Shown here in pieces: positions 9,701 through 17,334 of a stretch of DNA of 33,009 nt. Source of the DNA: a virus; IMG/VR virus record IMGVR_UViG_3300035071_000100, positions 1 to 33,009 of that record; one strand, given 5' to 3'. The position numbers and the translations under genes were made by a program. How positions within the stretch are numbered: the first letter of the stretch is position 1; every line of letters starts with the position of its first letter. The notes beneath the pieces are model-generated. The model did no database searches, was not told the origin of the DNA, and was given only the letters and a program-made list of their open reading frames with translations.

Positions 9701-10132
9701 CCGACGAAGTTCAAGAGCCTGAGCGAGAGGCTTGAAGGCATACTGACTGCCCATCAACAAGACTGGAACGAGATCGCGAGGCAGCTTCAGAAGCTTATCG
9801 ACGAGGCTTTGGCGGCATCATCCGGGTCAGCCGTGTATCACGCGCTCGATCCTTACACGGAGGGGCCGATCTTTGGCATTCTCCGAATGCGATACGGGAA
9901 TGGCGACCGGGACACCGAGCTCGCGGAACTGGCTTCGGAAATCGTTCGGCAGGTGCGGAAGGAGACGGTTGTAGCAGGGTTTTGGGACAATCCAGTCGGC
10001 CAGGAGGAAGCGAGGCGGTGGGTTTTCCGCCAACTCGACAGCAGCAACCTGTTCCCATTCACGGAGCTGGACGCAATTGCGGCTGATTGCATGGGGGTCG
10101 CGCGGGCAAACCGCGCGGCGTTCGCCTCATGA
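6749..10132 (+). CDS. hsdR: type I restriction endonuclease subunit HsdR
   Basis: HsdR translocates DNA using ATP and cleaves at a distance from the unmethylated site. In this 1127-residue protein the N-terminal PD-(D/E)xK nuclease is visible as PD (160-161) and VIEAK (173-177). The SF2 motor follows with Walker A HTQGSGKS (345-352), DEAH (491-494) and TGTP (518-521). A helical C-terminal region for binding the HsdM/HsdS core completes the protein. All catalytic motifs are intact and the length is typical, so the enzyme is predicted to be active. It starts with an ATGA overlap on hsdS and ends with an ATGA overlap on the metallopeptidase gene, so four genes appear to be one transcript. Confidence 0.96.
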   Translation: MTQLDRLDELNVVERPLLRQLGAMGWRHVEGADEDPSSGRKDYHLLGRTDFQQTLLRDRLEAALRRLNRNDDGSEWLDDRRITQAISQLERPTAKDFIAINEELHDKIVRGVNVSGPDGEHERRVRFVGFEPGDENEFIAVNQFRVDPPGASGVSGFIVPDVVLFVNGLPLVVIEAKSPAVTDPIATAIDQMRRYANRRIPEKNEGAERLFWTNQLLVATDYYDARVGSVTARPDDFLPWRSVKPIGIEHTRAANDEVCREIGKAPGTELVQQEVLAAGLLRPAYLLDAMRSFTVFMTTDDGVRIKVVPRYQQFRSVHIALNRLREGKTRRQDGMTDRRGGIIWHTQGSGKSLTMVFLVKKLRTVPELRRFKVVVVTDRTDLEDQLSKTAKLAGQVMRVARNADGAKADLGRQEPDLVFVMIQKLQERNGGGDEQEIVFAAENDERQVAESDALLPAKPDQLRSGKLVAKIGERQAFPVLNESEDVLVLIDEAHRSHTSGLHQNLLDALPNAARIGFTGTPIEEKSKKKTREIFGTYIDRYLLRDAEADGAIVKILYEGRELKADVTDKGTLDGLFDATFAGKSSEEREAIKDRYATRARVLNAADPLNAKAIDVLRHYIVNILPNDLKAQLVASSRELAVQYVDALNNARDEIVAAIEGAADILKDIDPEDAQDAGGDVAFLATALPYLDAIKSLEFAAVISVDHNDLPHLKAWGGTTEIKQRIERFKKPLSRDALAMLVVKSKLLTGFDAKVEQAMYLDRAISGAELLQAIARTNRTAGEAKRFGIIVDYYGVGKNLADALALYDAEDQSDLTGGIGKPEELLPELRQARDAVIKHFADVGITLGTDLQAYVDACIGTLKDQKFRAQFLVLVKSLIGLFDTLMPRPEARPFTKDVKIFAFIAKAAANLYRDGTLDVRGVAHKVQAMLDAFIQAHGIDPKIPPIEILDPNFAAEVSRKKTDRAKAAEMENALRHHISISFEKDPTKFKSLSERLEGILTAHQQDWNEIARQLQKLIDEALAASSGSAVYHALDPYTEGPIFGILRMRYGNGDRDTELAELASEIVRQVRKETVVAGFWDNPVGQEEARRWVFRQLDSSNLFPFTELDAIAADCMGVARANRAAFAS

Positions 10133-10842
10133 GCGAGACCATCTGTGTCGACGGCCTCGCCTTTCGCGTGAAGCGCAGCGAGCGCCGGAAAACCGTTGGC
10201 CTAACGGTAGAGCGCGATGCATCGCTTGTGGCTCACCTCCCGAAGGATGCCGACATCGGCCTGGTCAGCGAACTGATCAGGACAAAGCTGGTCTGGGTTC
10301 ATCAGAAGCTCGCAACCCACAAAGATATCTGTCGTGAGACCGTATTTCGGCGTCCCGAGTTCGTCGATGGCGAGGGGTTCTACTTCCTCGGTAAGCATTA
10401 TCGACTGAAGCTGGTAGATATAGATCCCGCCGGGCCGCCCACCCCTACAGTTCGATTCGACGGCGATCTACTGTTGTTCCGACGAGAACAGGTGGCGGCA
10501 GGCGAGAAGCGCATAGCCCAGCACTACACCCGGGCGGCTCACCCTTACCTGAACGATTCAGTTAACAGGTGGAAGCAGATCGTGGGGGTCGAGCCCGCCC
10601 GATACGTGCAGGTCATCGACTTGGGTTTCAGGTGGGGTTCCTGCAGCTCTGACGGAACTCTGAACTTCCATTGGCGGACGATGCAACTCCCACCACAGGT
10701 AATTGACTACGTGGTGGTGCATGAATTGACCCACCTAAAAATTCCAGACCATTCGCGAGCCTTTTGGCGCGAAGTAAGCCGTGTGCTTCCAAACTGCCAA
10801 GCGCATCGCCAATGGCTTCGCGACAAGGGTGGAGAACTTTAG
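10129..10842 (+). CDS. YgjP-type (DUF45) zinc metallopeptidase linked to the type I operon
   Basis: This 237-residue protein carries HELTH at 198-202 and a third probable ligand, His208, in KIPDHSRAFW. It also has the WGSC motif (169-172) typical of the YgjP/DUF45 family of M48-like metallopeptidases. I chose the ATG at 10129, which overlaps the hsdR stop as ATGA, over an upstream in-frame codon at 10087 buried in hsdR. Genes of this family are often found as the last gene of type I restriction operons, but their role there is unproven; processing or turnover of Hsd subunits is a guess. No signal peptide is seen, so it is probably cytoplasmic. Confidence 0.9.
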   Translation: MSETICVDGLAFRVKRSERRKTVGLTVERDASLVAHLPKDADIGLVSELIRTKLVWVHQKLATHKDICRETVFRRPEFVDGEGFYFLGKHYRLKLVDIDPAGPPTPTVRFDGDLLLFRREQVAAGEKRIAQHYTRAAHPYLNDSVNRWKQIVGVEPARYVQVIDLGFRWGSCSSDGTLNFHWRTMQLPPQVIDYVVVHELTHLKIPDHSRAFWREVSRVLPNCQAHRQWLRDKGGEL

Positions 10843-11008
10843 CGACGAGCAATTGTAGCGTGTACGCATTTGCGTCGGGCGAATTTGCCAGGAGGCTTGC
10901 GCGGTTAAGCTGCCGGCCCGGCGTTGCCATCAATCTTTGGCCTTGTCTCCGTTGGTGAGCTGATTTTAATACGTCTGGTTTTGATGAGTCGTGGAGGAGA
11001 GTTCCCGG

Positions 11009-11512
11009 ATGGAAGAAAAAATCAATAGAGCAAAAGCGCTGTGGCAAAGCGCCCAAACTGAGCCAGATGAGGTCAATATTTGGGGGTTCTATAGTTATGG
11101 AGACGCTCCTCCCGCTATCGGTGGTGGCGTGGGCTCCTTTGCTTGGTTCGAGACAAGGAATGAGTTGCTCCAGTTTATTCGCGATGTCTTGCCCTACTCG
11201 CCGCCTGGCAGCTCTGGCGCTGATTGGAACAACGTCGAAACGGACGTGCACCAAATTATTGCGCAAGCGGTCGAAGGAAAAATCGATGATCGCAGAGCTG
11301 TTGAGGCTTTAAATGATGCCCTCAAAACATTTTCTCAGATTGAGTGGTTGGGCACCTTTGATGACCTAATTCGTAGCAGCCACCCTTTCGCCGAGAGAAT
11401 TCGCCTCGAGTTCTGGGAGTTGGAAGAGGAGGACAACAAAGCGGATCGCCAAACGATCTCGGATGATGAGATAGCGGCGTTCAGGCAGTTCCTTGCGGAA
11501 TACGGTATTTAA
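11009..11512 (+). CDS. hypothetical acidic protein, 167 residues
   Basis: I do not recognise this family. The ATG at 11009 has a strong GGAGGAGA Shine-Dalgarno sequence 8 bases upstream, supporting it over an in-frame GTG at 10991. The protein is acidic and appears soluble, with no membrane segment or signal peptide. It has a central segment rich in aromatic residues (WGFYSYG, SFAWFE) and an acidic C-terminal helix (FWELEEEDNKAD). Base composition is more A/T-rich than the flanking hsd and phage genes, a sign of separate acquisition. It lies 166 bases after the metallopeptidase gene on the same strand and converges with the phage D-like gene. A weak promoter-like TTGTCT-N17-TTAATA precedes it. 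It might be a small defence or immunity protein, but nothing shows this directly. Confidence 0.75.
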   Translation: MEEKINRAKALWQSAQTEPDEVNIWGFYSYGDAPPAIGGGVGSFAWFETRNELLQFIRDVLPYSPPGSSGADWNNVETDVHQIIAQAVEGKIDDRRAVEALNDALKTFSQIEWLGTFDDLIRSSHPFAERIRLEFWELEEEDNKADRQTISDDEIAAFRQFLAEYGI

Positions 11513-11637
11513 ACGTTGCTGTTATGCATCGAGGGAGATGGCTACTGCAGTCCGTCTTCCTCGATGAGGTGGCGCATGATTCCGGTCTATCTAGAGAAGA
11601 TGCTTTGATGTTCTCTGGTCTGCCCGGTTGCTATTCC
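11513..11637. other. junction between the defence island and the prophage late genes
   Basis: This 125-base spacer separates two convergent genes. It contains a 6-bp inverted repeat, AGAGAA and TTCTCT around a 12-base loop near 11590-11615, without a T run. I see no integrase, attachment-site repeat or tRNA here, so the prophage border cannot be defined from this side. An open frame at 11524-11757 runs antisense into the D-like gene and is not supported. Confidence 0.4.
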
Positions 11638-12648
11638 TTAAGATCTGCTGTTCGGCTGCTCAAGGTCGATCGTGGTCGTCCAGCCATTCTCTCGGGCGAA
11701 ATTGTGAGTGGCTGCGTAAATTTTATATTCCCCGTCGATCCCTGCACGGGTACCTGAAACCATACACCTCGCCTGCGCTACGGCCGCCGGATCCCCGTCA
11801 ATCGTGACCTGCCCTCCGCCCTTGCCGCGCTCAACCTCCTTGGCATTACTGTTCGCCCGGTCATTGGCGCGGTCCCGGTCTGAGAACTTGCGCGTTTCAA
11901 CAAGAGGGACGCGCGCCGTCTCGTCGCTGATCTGGACCGTCTCCTTCTTCCACTTCGCTTCCTTGCTGTCATACCATCGCACGATGGAGCGATTGTAGCG
12001 GGGCCGATTCTGAGTTGGACGGATCTGCCAGTCGAGAATGTTTGCGCCGTAGATCGCGTCGACAGTCGGCAGTTGCTGCCCACCGACTGAGTTATCGGCG
12101 TTACGCGGGACAAAGATCGCCTCTTTGCCCCGAATCTTGAACGTCGCGCCGAGTTCCGAGGCGATGCGCGTGCCCCAGGCCATGAAGGATTCGTTCTGCA
12201 TCGCCCAGTAGTCGCGCTTCTTCTGGGCGACGGCGCCAGACACCTTGACGTTCAATCCCGCGAGCTTCCCGAACTCCTTCGCCGTCTCTTCGAAGGTCGC
12301 ATCGTCCTTATGCTTGGTCTTCTTCTCTTTCGGCTTGTCCTTCATATCCGTGGCGCGGGCGGTGATGTTCATGACCATCCCGCCGCCGCGCGAGCCCTGG
12401 CTCTCGGGCTCGTCGGTCTTTCCCTTGAAGACGACCGCGCCGCCGCCGTCGCTCCACTGCAGCCTCACCTCGATATCGGCGTCGTCCCGCGGCATTTGCA
12501 GTTGACCGGCGCTGTCGTCGAGGGAAATCTCGCAGGTGTCGCTCTCGCCGCCGTCCGTCAGCCTGATCTGCAGACGTATCAGATAGGGTTCGAAATTGCT
12601 GGTGACGTCCCGGCCGTCGACCGAGATGAAATAGATGGCGCGGCGCAT
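11638..12648 (-). CDS. P2 gpD-like late tail protein
   Basis: This 336-residue protein matches the phage late control gene D family in layout: an N-terminal beta region, a central segment and a conserved C-terminal part with YGANILDWQIRPTQNRPRYN and YKIYAATHNFARENGWTT. In P2-type myophages gpD is a tail component in the baseplate hub region. I use the ATG at 12648; an in-frame TTG at 12657 is less likely. It is the last gene of the leftward tail module after U- and X-like genes, the P2-type order. It looks complete. Confidence 0.85.
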   Translation of the reverse strand: MRRAIYFISVDGRDVTSNFEPYLIRLQIRLTDGGESDTCEISLDDSAGQLQMPRDDADIEVRLQWSDGGGAVVFKGKTDEPESQGSRGGGMVMNITARATDMKDKPKEKKTKHKDDATFEETAKEFGKLAGLNVKVSGAVAQKKRDYWAMQNESFMAWGTRIASELGATFKIRGKEAIFVPRNADNSVGGQQLPTVDAIYGANILDWQIRPTQNRPRYNRSIVRWYDSKEAKWKKETVQISDETARVPLVETRKFSDRDRANDRANSNAKEVERGKGGGQVTIDGDPAAVAQARCMVSGTRAGIDGEYKIYAATHNFARENGWTTTIDLEQPNSRS

Positions 12649-12653
12649 GGAGA

Positions 12654-12881
12654 TCAATCGTAGAGAGAGATGACCTGAAAAGCCGTGCGACCGCGAGGCT
12701 CCGGCGCCGGCGTCTGCACGGTGATGTTCATGCCGACCGGCAGAAACAGGCCAATTTTCGCGAGTCCTGGATTTCGCCGCAGGGTATCCTCGACAAGGCC
12801 CGGAACCTCACGGCGGTAGCGGCGCCACAATAGAAGGTCGAGGGGGGTCTGTTCGGCCACGACGGTGAGCGTCTCGATCAT
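12654..12881 (-). CDS. phage tail protein X (P2 gpX-like)
   Basis: This 75-residue protein resembles gpX, a small LysM-like tail protein. The pattern is an N-terminal strand, a central LLLWRRY segment, then NPGLAKIGLFLPVGMNITV and a C-terminal strand. The family length of about 70 residues fits. The ATG at 12881 is preferred to an in-frame TTG at 12893. It lies between U- and D-like genes, which is its usual place in P2-like tail clusters. It appears intact. Confidence 0.85.
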   Translation of the reverse strand: MIETLTVVAEQTPLDLLLWRRYRREVPGLVEDTLRRNPGLAKIGLFLPVGMNITVQTPAPEPRGRTAFQVISLYD

Positions 12882-12885
12882 GGTC

Positions 12886-13317
12886 TCATCCAAACAGGCT
12901 GGCGATGGTCGCGATCATGCCGCCGGCCGCGGCGCGGAGCGGCGTTTTGATCAATTCGACATCGAGCTCGATCATGCGCCCGACGCCTGCGACATCAAGG
13001 AAAGAATGCTTGTCGGTAACCTGTTCGATCAGATACCAGCCGAGCACCTCGCCATCGCCGCGGATCAGCAGTTGCGGCTCGCCGGTTCGCGCCAGCGCCT
13101 GTAGCGCGCGAATACCAGCCACGCCGCCGAGCCTCTGCGGAAACAGGCGCCCGGAGAGTTTCACACGATCATCCGCCTCGCCGGTAAATTCCCGCGGCCG
13201 CATCGCGCCGACAATGTCCTTGGCGGCGTAGTCGGCCCCCATTTGTCGTTCGACTTCATGCACGTTGACCGGGAACACGTCGAAGGTGAAAGCGCCAAGC
13301 TGATAAAGGATCGCCAT
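12886..13317 (-). CDS. P2 gpU-like tail protein
   Basis: This 143-residue protein matches the gpU family of contractile-tail phages. It begins MAILYQLGAFTFDVFPVN and carries the GRLFPQRLGG and YLIEQVTDKHSFLD regions typical of that family. gpU is a tail-completion protein. Its start overlaps the tape-measure stop (TGATG at 13315-13319), consistent with coupled translation. The frame is intact, in contrast to the tape-measure gene just upstream. Confidence 0.87.
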   Translation of the reverse strand: MAILYQLGAFTFDVFPVNVHEVERQMGADYAAKDIVGAMRPREFTGEADDRVKLSGRLFPQRLGGVAGIRALQALARTGEPQLLIRGDGEVLGWYLIEQVTDKHSFLDVAGVGRMIELDVELIKTPLRAAAGGMIATIASLFG

Positions 13318-15072
13318 CAGGTCCGGCCCGGAATTGAGGGAACGACATAGTTGCTGCGCGCGACGCTGGCCGCCGAGCCGATGGCGGCCGCGGCCCTCGA
13401 CGCCTGTGCCGCGGCGCTGGCCGCAGCATTGCCCGCGGCGGCGGCTTGCGCCCCGATGCCGGAAAGAAGTGCGCGCAACTCATTGGCCTTGGCGATGGCG
13501 GCGTCGATGGAGCCAGTGTTGACGGTGGGCGAAGCCGTCATGTTGAGGCTCTCGACGGCGGCGTGGGCGCCCTCGGCGCTACCCTTCACAGCTTCGACGA
13601 AGGATGCATCCACACGCGGCGTGACCGTCGTATTCAGGGATTGCAGCGCCGTACCGGCGATATCGATCGCCGCCTTCGCTGCGTTGAGCGAGGAGAGGTC
13701 CAGCGACGGCGCGCCCTGCATGCGCTGGAAGGCAGGGAGATAATTGGCACTCACGCCGCCCGTGACGCCCATGGGGCCCGCCTGCGGACTTGCAGCCCAG
13801 GACGGGCCGCCCTTCGCCTTGCCGGCGCCAGAGGCCCGGAGCGCGCCCGACAGGCCGAGGAAAGACGCCGGCGGCGGCGCTTTCGGCTTTTCCTCCAAGC
13901 CAAGGCGCGCCTCGTAATTCGCTAAGGAGCCAGGCGCCGTCGACGGGCCCTTGGGATGCATCCAGTCCTCGACCGTCCGGATGGTCGAGTCGATTGCCTT
14001 GTTGATCCCCGGCAGCGCCCAGCGGCCGAGGGCGTCGCCCACCTGGGAGGCCAGCGCCTTGATCCGTTCGAGGTGATTCGCGGTTGTTTCCAGCTGAAGG
14101 TTCAGCGCCTGATCGGACGAGCCCTTCCATTTGGAGACGTCGGTGAGGTTGCGCAGGTTCTTGACGATCTCCGGCAGGGCCTGACCGGATCGCGCCGCCT
14201 CGTCCCACCATTCCCGCCCGAACAGGCTCTGGCCGATGCGCGCCTTTTCCGCGCTTTTGTCGAGCGCCTCCAGCAGCTTGAGGATGGTCGGCGTCGCCGT
14301 CGCGTCGGACTTCATGCCGTCCTGGACCTCTTTCATCGAGAGTCCGAGTTCCTTGAGATTCTTCGCCGCCTCCTTGCCGTCGAATGTGCGCAGCTTCGAC
14401 GAGAAGGCGTTCCAGAACCGCGACGCGACCTCCGGCTGCATGCCGATGGAGTTGAGGGCCGTGGTCACCGCGAGCGTAGTGTCGAGGGGAACATTCGCCG
14501 CTTTCGCCGCCGCGGCCGACCGGCCGAACATTTCGACGATGTCGCGCTCGGCCGACGCCCCGGTGTCGCCGAGCATGTTGACCTTGTCGACGAACTCCCC
14601 GAGCTCGCTGTTCGACCAGCCGGTCGCGGCTTTGATCTCGGCGAGCTTCTGCGCCATCTCGCGAGCGGGCACGTCGAAGGCCACCGCGCCCTTGGTCGTG
14701 AGATCCATGAAGCCGGCGAGATCCCGGAACTCGACCCCCGCCTGTCCGGCCTGCGCCACGAGCCCAGCCACCTCTTCGCGCGCAATGCCGATCCGCGCAT
14801 CTGCGCCGCGCCCTTCGCCGCCCACTCCGCGCCCATGGCTTGTTTTGAGGCGCGGGCGTAGAGCAGCCATTCTCTGCGGACGTCGCGAAGTTCGCTCGCC
14901 GTCAGCTTCAAGCTCGCGAGCTGGCGCCGGCAGAGCCGGCGGTCCTCCCCATGCCCTTGGCGACGGCCTCGGCCGCCTTCTCGGCGTCCTTCAGCGCCTG
15001 CGCCACGGAGCGCGCGGGCTTGCTGACCTCGTCGATCAGCTTGATGGTAAGGGAGCTGGTCAGATTGGCCAT
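13317..15072 (-). pseudogene. tail tape-measure protein (P2 gpT-like), split by two frameshifts
   Basis: Three frames carry successive parts of one tape-measure protein. The ATG at 15072 begins MANLTSSLTIKLIDEVSKPA but stops after 54 codons. Tape-measure sequence (LKLTASELRDVRREWLLYAR, then SKQAMGAEWAAKG) continues in a second frame from about 14945. Near 14790-14825 it moves to a third frame, which runs to the stop at 13317 as IGIAREEVAGLVAQAGQAG and beyond. Each switch can be explained by a single-base indel. The ancestral product would be about 585 residues with a helical and Ala-rich body. The longest open piece (to about 14870) lacks the N-terminus and would be non-functional. A sequencing error cannot be excluded from sequence alone. 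Confidence 0.82.
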
Positions 15073-15073
15073 G

Positions 15074-15406
15074 TCACCCGCTCAGCCTTCTTGCGACCTG
15101 AAGCTCATCAAGGAATTCGCGCAGCGCGCCATAGATGGTGTAGGGCCGCACGCCATTCGCGCCCAAGCAGAACAGAGCTTTCGTCTGGGCGTCGGCGCCG
15201 ACGAGCTTGAAGGTGACTTCCGGCGGCTCGAAGCCGAGACCGCCGATGGTGATCGCGCCGATGGCCCCGCCCGGATGATGCTCTTGGGTCTTTTCCTTCG
15301 GCTGCCAGAGCTGGATGTTCTGCAGCGTGAGGTGCTTGGAATTCGTGGGAGAGTCGTCGCCGGCGAACAGGTTAGCGGCCTCCCAGATGATGACGGACGC
15401 GGCCAT
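15074..15406 (-). CDS. tail tube protein (P2 FII-like), apparently C-terminally truncated
   Basis: The 110-residue product has the opening of major tail tube proteins of contractile tails (WEAANLFAGDDSP, LTLQNIQLW) and a middle GGLGFEPPEVTFKLVGADAQ. Proteins of this family are usually near 165-172 residues, so about the last third is missing. The start at 15406 has AAAGGA 9 bases upstream. It follows the sheath gene, the usual order. Normally the tail chaperone genes E/E' stand between tube and tape measure. Here the tape-measure ATG follows the stop by one base, suggesting a deletion that removed the tube C-terminus and the chaperone genes. Confidence 0.78.
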   Translation of the reverse strand: MAASVIIWEAANLFAGDDSPTNSKHLTLQNIQLWQPKEKTQEHHPGGAIGAITIGGLGFEPPEVTFKLVGADAQTKALFCLGANGVRPYTIYGALREFLDELQVARRLSG

Positions 15407-15418
15407 GTGGCGTTTCCT

Positions 15419-16711
15419 TTACTGGAGATATTGCGCGGGAAGGGTCGCAGCCTGCGCGACCAGGGCGCCGAGTTCGGCGACGAGGGCGTCGTAATTGGGC
15501 CGCGAATCGATCGTCACCTGCGTAATTGGCGCGGGCTCCTCGGTGGCGAAGAAGACGCGGAACTTGCCCTGCCGCAGATCGTTGGGGCTGTTCTTGCTCG
15601 CTTCAAACCCGACCTTGAAGCCGACCGAGCACTGGTTCTGGATCAGGTTCTGGCCGATGGCGACCATGTCGTTGAGGACGGCCTGCACGCCGTGGGGCGT
15701 GACATTGTCGACGCCGAGCCGCAGTCGGATCGACTTCAGAAGAGCGAGATGCGCCCAGTCTCGGCCGCGGGTCTTGTTGTACATCCACCAGAGCGGATCG
15801 GCGTCGGCGTTCCACACGCCCGCGAAGACGAAGCCGTTCGAGGCGATCGCCGTCTCGACCCCGACTTCACCGCGCTCGATCACGCCGATATGGGTTGCGA
15901 GCAGTTCCTGCCCCGTGGTCGCGCCGTCGACGAGCGAGAAGGGATAGTAATTCTTCAGCCCCACGGTCCCCTGTACCTGCTGGCCGGAGACCGACCAGAA
16001 GGGATAGCCGCCGTGCTGGAAATCGACGCGAACGAAGAGGCCAAGCACGGCGGCGACGCCGTCCTCCAGCCGAGTGGATTGGCCGTCCGCCACGCGTCGC
16101 CAGGCGTCGATGGCGATCAGCCGGCTGGAGCCGAGCGTCTCGAACCAGTCGGTCGCAGCGGCAAGCCCGGCGCCCGGCCCGCCGACGACGGCGTGAGCGA
16201 GAAGTGACGCGCAGATTGACGGCAGGGCCGCGCAGATCGGGTTGGCCTGAACCGCGCCATCGACGATCGTCGTCTGCCACGTATAGCCCGGCGCGCCGAT
16301 GAGCCGCGGAGCGACCCCGCACTGGTTGCCGGCGCGCAGCAGGGCATAGAGCCCCGTCCCGACATTGTTGGCGGCGGTCGTCGTGGTACGGGAGCCGATG
16401 ATGTTGGCGATGGTCTCCTCGTCGTCGGCGCCCGCCGCGACGCGCACGGCCACGATGCGGGCGCTCGTTTGCAGGTCGGCGAGCTGATCGTCGATCGCGA
16501 TGACGGCCTTGGAGAGGTCCCCCGTCCCGAGCTTCGGCAGCCAGGCCGGATCACCGGAGTCGAAAGCAACCGGCTCGTTCAATGGAAAGGCGGTCGCGTC
16601 GGCGTCCTCGCTCGGTAGCACAAGGCCGATGACGGAAAGATCGGAGGCCTGCGCCGGGCGCGGGTCCGTGTTGTCGCGGTTGAAGACGAGCCCGTAAGCC
16701 GGGGTGGTCAT
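15419..16711 (-). CDS. contractile tail sheath protein (P2 FI-like)
   Basis: This 430-residue protein resembles P2 FI tail sheaths: an N-terminal region with SDLSVIGLVLPSEDAD, a central GSSRLIAIDAWRRV region, and a C-terminal part with DPLWWMYNKTRGRDWAH and SNGFVFAGVWNAD. Sheath subunits surround the tube and contract on infection. I chose the ATG at 16711, with GGGAG 9 bases upstream, over an in-frame codon at 16753 lying in the hairpin before it. Length and frame look intact. Confidence 0.92.
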   Translation of the reverse strand: MTTPAYGLVFNRDNTDPRPAQASDLSVIGLVLPSEDADATAFPLNEPVAFDSGDPAWLPKLGTGDLSKAVIAIDDQLADLQTSARIVAVRVAAGADDEETIANIIGSRTTTTAANNVGTGLYALLRAGNQCGVAPRLIGAPGYTWQTTIVDGAVQANPICAALPSICASLLAHAVVGGPGAGLAAATDWFETLGSSRLIAIDAWRRVADGQSTRLEDGVAAVLGLFVRVDFQHGGYPFWSVSGQQVQGTVGLKNYYPFSLVDGATTGQELLATHIGVIERGEVGVETAIASNGFVFAGVWNADADPLWWMYNKTRGRDWAHLALLKSIRLRLGVDNVTPHGVQAVLNDMVAIGQNLIQNQCSVGFKVGFEASKNSPNDLRQGKFRVFFATEEPAPITQVTIDSRPNYDALVAELGALVAQAATLPAQYLQ

Positions 16712-16723
16712 TGAGGCTTCTCC

Positions 16724-16751
16724 CAAAAGGAAAGGCCGCCCGGAGGCGGCC
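16724..16751 (-). terminator. hairpin before the sheath gene, weak intrinsic terminator
   Basis: On the minus strand GGCCGCC and GGCGGCC form a 7-bp stem around a 4-base loop, followed by TTTCCTTTT, an interrupted T tract. It lies between the holin-like gene at 16781-17005 and the sheath start at 16711. It closely resembles the stronger hairpin at 18313-18340, so the two may bracket the lysis cassette. Confidence 0.55.
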
Positions 16752-16780
16752 AAGGGGTTGCGAGGTCAGGGTGCGGCGCG

Positions 16781-17005
16781 TCAGTCGTCGGCGTGTTCGG
16801 AACGCAACGTCCTCAAGACCAGGCAGATGCTCTGGATCAGCATCCACGTAATCGCGATAAAGGGCGTGACCTCTCCGGCGATGGCGCTCCATTCCTGCAG
16901 CCGTGCGCGCCAGAGCGGAAAGGTGATCGCTCCGGTCGCCACCACGACGTCGGCGGTCTTCGCCACAGGAGAATCTTGCAGCGCGTCGACAATTTTCGTC
17001 AGCAT
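16781..17005 (-). CDS. small phage membrane protein, possible holin
   Basis: The 74-residue product has two hydrophobic stretches, at about residues 19-32 and 43-64, with a short charged loop (RARLQEW) and a charged C-terminus. It stands directly after the spanin pair in the lysis cassette, which together with its size suggests a holin or related membrane protein. The family is not recognised with certainty. Confidence 0.65.
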   Translation of the reverse strand: MLTKIVDALQDSPVAKTADVVVATGAITFPLWRARLQEWSAIAGEVTPFIAITWMLIQSICLVLRTLRSEHADD

Positions 17006-17007
17006 GT

Positions 17008-17334
17008 CTATTGGCCCCGACAGATTCGAGCTTCCCGATGCATTCTGAGCAGGCGGCCCGCGATCCAGACCGCGCCCTTGCTGTGGTTCGCTTCGACGAA
17101 TTCAGCCGCCCATTCGAGCTCTTCGTCCAAGAGCGGCGTCGGGCAGACGACGGCGAGCTGCGCGCGGATCGCGGCCTTTCGGGCGGCCGGCGTCGGTTCA
17201 GAAAGGACGGCGCCGACGCGCGGCAGGATCACCGCCCGCGCTGGCGTCTCGTCGATCGTCGCGCAACTCGCGAGCGAGAGCGTCGGGATCAACAGGAGAA
17301 TCCGGCACGCCCGCACGCGCCTCGGCAAGGTCAT
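17008..17334 (-). CDS. Rz1-like outer-membrane spanin lipoprotein
   Basis: The 108-residue product starts at the ATG at 17334. It has basic residues, a hydrophobic segment (11-20) and a lipobox LASC with Cys24 as the predicted lipidation site. It overlaps the 3' 137 bases of the Rz-like gene in another frame, the classical Rz/Rz1 arrangement. Outer-membrane spanins connect to the inner-membrane partner and disrupt the outer membrane at lysis. At 108 residues it is longer than typical Rz1, and the C-terminal half (EELEWAAEFVEANH) could have another role. A frame start at 17469 is less likely because it lacks the signal peptide at its N-terminus. Confidence 0.68.
   Translation of the reverse strand: MTLPRRVRACRILLLIPTLSLASCATIDETPARAVILPRVGAVLSEPTPAARKAAIRAQLAVVCPTPLLDEELEWAAEFVEANHSKGAVWIAGRLLRMHREARICRGQ

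Noticed and set aside
11524-11757. 77-codon rightward frame beyond the hypothetical gene
   Set aside because: It overlaps the 3' end of the phage D-like gene by 120 bases, lacks a ribosome site and has no recognised content.
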